From the NCBI GenBank assembly GCA_031258265.1, contig JAIRNB010000121.1, positions 1 to 6,767 on the forward strand: 6,767 nt of DNA. Direction: 5' to 3'. Made by a program: the position numbers and the translations under genes. The first letter of the stretch is position 1. Each line of letters starts with the position of its first letter. The DNA comes from Treponema sp. (GTDB lineage Bacteria; Spirochaetota; Spirochaetia; Treponematales; Breznakiellaceae). The notes beneath the pieces were generated by a model, which did not search any database, was not told the DNA's origin, and was given only the letters and a program-made list of their open reading frames with translations. Positions 5,895 through 6,767 of this stretch are shown in pieces.

Positions 5895-6025
5895 TTCTTC
5901 CCCTCCGCGTCCCCGGACCAGTCATTCGTCCGCCCCATAACCGGCATAACGTTTTTCTTATAATCGATCTTCCGTATTTCGATAATTTTTCCGCGGGAAT
6001 TAAGAACACCGGCATCGTAATTCAT
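5861..6025 (-). CDS. Possible small hypothetical protein or 3' remnant of a gene
   Basis: From the ATG at 6025 the frame encodes 54 residues ending at TGA (5863-5861). Examples are NYDAGVLNSRGKIIEIRKID near the start and NDEYLFMIKKF at the end. It has a mixed, soluble-protein composition and ordinary codon choice, unlike the repeat-derived DNA upstream. The same frame is open back to 6145 with a possible TTG start at 6118, but that extension runs into palindrome-rich DNA and reads less like protein. No good Shine-Dalgarno is seen; an AAGG lies about 13 nt before the ATG, and TATAAA-like sequence lies just upstream. I do not recognise the protein. It could be a genuine small gene, or the surviving end of a longer one cut by the repeat cluster. 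The 21-bp repeat array overlaps its last codons. Confidence 0.3.
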   Translation of the reverse strand: MNYDAGVLNSRGKIIEIRKIDYKKNVMPVMGRTNDWSGDAEGKNDEYLFMIKKF

Positions 6026-6163
6026 AACAAAGCTGTGCCTTTTATATTTTATATGTGGGCGCATCCCCGGCTGCGGCACACTGCTCAGGCTGGCGCCTTC
6101 GCGCATTATCCGGTACAACAGCGGCCACCGTGTGCCGGGCCTGTGTTACATTAATCGTTTTAA

Positions 6164-6189
6164 CGCCCCTAACGGGGCGCTTTCGTTTC
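6164..6189 (+). terminator. Terminator-like GC hairpin with short T-rich tail
   Basis: CGCCCC (6164-6169) and GGGGCG (6174-6179) form a 6-bp all-G/C stem around a TAAC loop, followed by CTTTCGTTT. It resembles a short rightward intrinsic terminator, but no plus-strand gene lies upstream. It may therefore only be the first hairpin of the palindrome cluster. Confidence 0.3.
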
Positions 6190-6290
6190 GCCTGCCGGGG
6201 ACCGGGCTTTTCGGGGCTCCGCTTTGCTCCGGCCTCCTCGCCCCTTTGGGGCTGCGGTGGCTGCTTCGCACCCCTACAATCCCTTGCGCT

Positions 6291-6322
6291 GCCCAAAAAT
6301 GGCATCCATGCCATTTTTGGGC
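6291..6322. repeat. 32-bp near-perfect palindrome
   Basis: GCCCAAAAATGGCAT (6291-6305) is the exact reverse complement of ATGCCATTTTTGGGC (6308-6322), with only CC between. The arms contain an A5 tract before and a T5 tract after an inner GGCAT/ATGCC stem. That is the form of a bidirectional intrinsic terminator, although the outer GCCC/GGGC pairs extend past the T tract. Confidence 0.7.
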
Positions 6323-6386
6323 TTTAGGTTTTTGCTGCGCAAAAACGTATACATTTATCACAGCCGGCATCCCTGCCGGCAGGCTG

Positions 6387-6534
6387 CATATTAACCAATG
6401 CGGCAAAAAAGGTGTCAGTCACCATCCCCTGTACATTATCCCCCTTTCGTGTTATTACGTGAGAGTCCTCAGTTCTCAAAAGTACACTATATGCCGCAGG
6501 GCCAAGCCCTGCATACGCTGTATATGGTGTCGAA
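6387..6534. other. Intergenic DNA without a recognisable gene; one perfect hairpin
   Basis: Nothing here reads as protein. GGTGTCAGTCACC at 6411-6423 has GGTG/CACC ends resembling the tips of REP-type elements. GCAGGGC-CAA-GCCCTGC at 6496-6512 is a perfect 7-bp stem with a 3-nt loop. No T-run follows, so it does not look like a terminator. Confidence 0.45.
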
Positions 6535-6563
6535 TTGAAAAAAATTCGTTAGATTTTGAGAAT
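6535..6563 (+). promoter_or_regulatory. Candidate sigma70-type promoter for the rightward gene
   Basis: TTGAAA (6535-6540) is followed after exactly 17 nt by GAGAAT (6558-6563), 5/6 and 4/6 matches to the -35 and -10 consensus. This would give an untranslated leader of about 130 nt before the ATG at 6702. It overlaps the CGAATT/AATTCG inverted repeat (6531-6548). The match is moderate and could arise by chance in this AT-rich stretch. Confidence 0.3.
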
Positions 6564-6645
6564 TCGCCCTCCGCGTTTACCATAGAGGCCCTTTCAAACG
6601 GAAAAAATGAGCCTCCCGGAGCGGAGCGCCTAAGCTAACGATACA

Positions 6646-6675
6646 ACAGGACTAAAGTCTGCTGTCAAATTTTTC
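6646..6675 (+). other. Leader hairpin followed by T-rich stretch
   Basis: ACAG-GACT (6646-6653) can pair with AGTC (6656-6659) and CTGT (6662-6665) with a 2-nt bulge, and is followed by CAAATTTTTC. The stem is short and the loop minimal. It could be a weak attenuator 27-56 nt before the last gene, or chance. Confidence 0.25.
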
Positions 6676-6701
6676 GTCTTATCTTAAAGGAGCGGCAAAA
6701 G

Positions 6702-6767
6702 ATGGCTGATTTACCCAAAGGTTTTTCCATAAAAACCAAAAACCTGGCAAAGGTGGTGGTTGACCAG
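6702..6767 (+). CDS. Start of a rightward gene of unknown function (cut by window edge)
   Basis: An ATG at 6702 opens a frame that runs without a stop to the end of the window: 22 codons, beginning MADLPKGFSIKTKNLAK. It is preceded by a strong AAAGGAG (6686-6692), 9 nt before the ATG, the best ribosome-binding site in the intergenic region. This supports a real start. The residues seen are charged and soluble-looking, with no signal peptide. Too little is present to name a family. It is divergent from the importer operon. Confidence 0.7.
   Translation, partial: MADLPKGFSIKTKNLAKVVVDQ

Larger units (their letters stand above)
6164..6386. repeat. Cluster of tight palindromes in the divergent intergenic region
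   Basis: At least five perfect short inverted repeats follow each other within about 220 bp. They are CGCCCC/GGGGCG (6164-6179), GCCCC-TTT-GGGGC (6240-6252), a 32-bp palindrome (6291-6322), GTTTTTGC-TGC-GCAAAAAC (6328-6346) and GCCGGCA-TCCC-TGCCGGC (6363-6380, with outer CAGCC/GGCTG to 6386). Loops are only 2-4 nt. A wider pair, CGGCACAC (6074-6081) and GTGTGCCG (6130-6137), lies to the left. No ORF here looks like protein. The pattern suggests an extragenic palindromic element of REP/BIME type or a small non-autonomous mobile element. The element family is not one I can name. Confidence 0.65.

Noticed and set aside
6150..6400. Integron attC site or CRISPR array
   Set aside because: A GTTAGGGG/CCCCTAAC resemblance exists at 6164-6179, but there are no paired R and L boxes in attC order. 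There are also no regularly spaced identical repeats for CRISPR.
6411..6423. GGTGTCAGTCACC as a REP-transposase end
   Set aside because: Only one short imperfect inverted repeat is present, with no transposase gene or second copy, so it is mentioned only in the region note.
6132..6638. 168-codon plus-strand ORF through the intergenic region
   Set aside because: It runs through several perfect hairpins, has no Shine-Dalgarno and gives a Cys/Leu/Arg-rich sequence with no domain. The palindromes explain the DNA better than protein coding does.

Overview
The window looks like bacterial chromosome. A spirochaete, possibly a Treponema-like one, is my best guess. That rests on the relaxed lipobox (A-F-S-A-C), the membrane-bound class III cyclase with a long signalling coiled coil, and intergenic DNA dense in GC-rich palindromes. 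It is an impression, not a proof. No rRNA, tRNA, CRISPR array or transposase gene is visible.

Layout. Positions 1-5733 carry a leftward (minus-strand) cluster of six genes, read in this order: a cobalamin/iron-chelate type substrate-binding lipoprotein (5733-4666), a FecCD/BtuC-type permease (4688-3657), its ABC ATPase (3660-2779), a six-helix membrane class III nucleotide cyclase (2777-1134), a small Dabb-domain protein (1100-810), and a SplB/SPL-family radical SAM protein (788-1, cut by the window edge). The genes are packed like one operon. Lipoprotein and permease overlap by 23 nt, permease and ATPase overlap by 4 nt (GTGA), ATPase and cyclase are 1 nt apart, and the later gaps are 33 and 21 nt. 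Positions 5734-6701 form a divergent intergenic region. It holds a near-leaderless promoter candidate, a G-quadruplex motif on the minus strand, three 21-bp-spaced direct repeats, a doubtful short ORF and a cluster of tight palindromes. A rightward gene begins at 6702 with a good Shine-Dalgarno, but only 22 codons are in the window.

How the genes may work together. The first three genes form a complete type II (BtuCDF/FecBCDE-like) importer: lipid-anchored binding protein, membrane channel and ATPase. The substrate (cobalamin, haem or ferric siderophore) cannot be read from sequence, and I see no B12-box in the leader. The unusual part is the downstream genes. A membrane cyclase almost touches the ATPase stop codon, and its base-selecting residues (Glu301/Asn375) are not the canonical adenylyl cyclase pair. 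A Dabb protein and an Fe-S radical SAM enzyme follow. One hypothesis is that uptake of a metal chelate is coupled to cyclic-nucleotide signalling and to an Fe-S or corrinoid-dependent process. Only the physical linkage is seen.

Two short in-frame tandem repeats occur inside the importer genes. One is a 15-bp array across the permease/ATPase junction; the other is an 18-bp array in the lipoprotein linker. Base composition also changes along the cluster: the importer genes are very GC-rich, whereas the radical SAM gene is clearly AT-richer, so the end of the cluster may have a different history.
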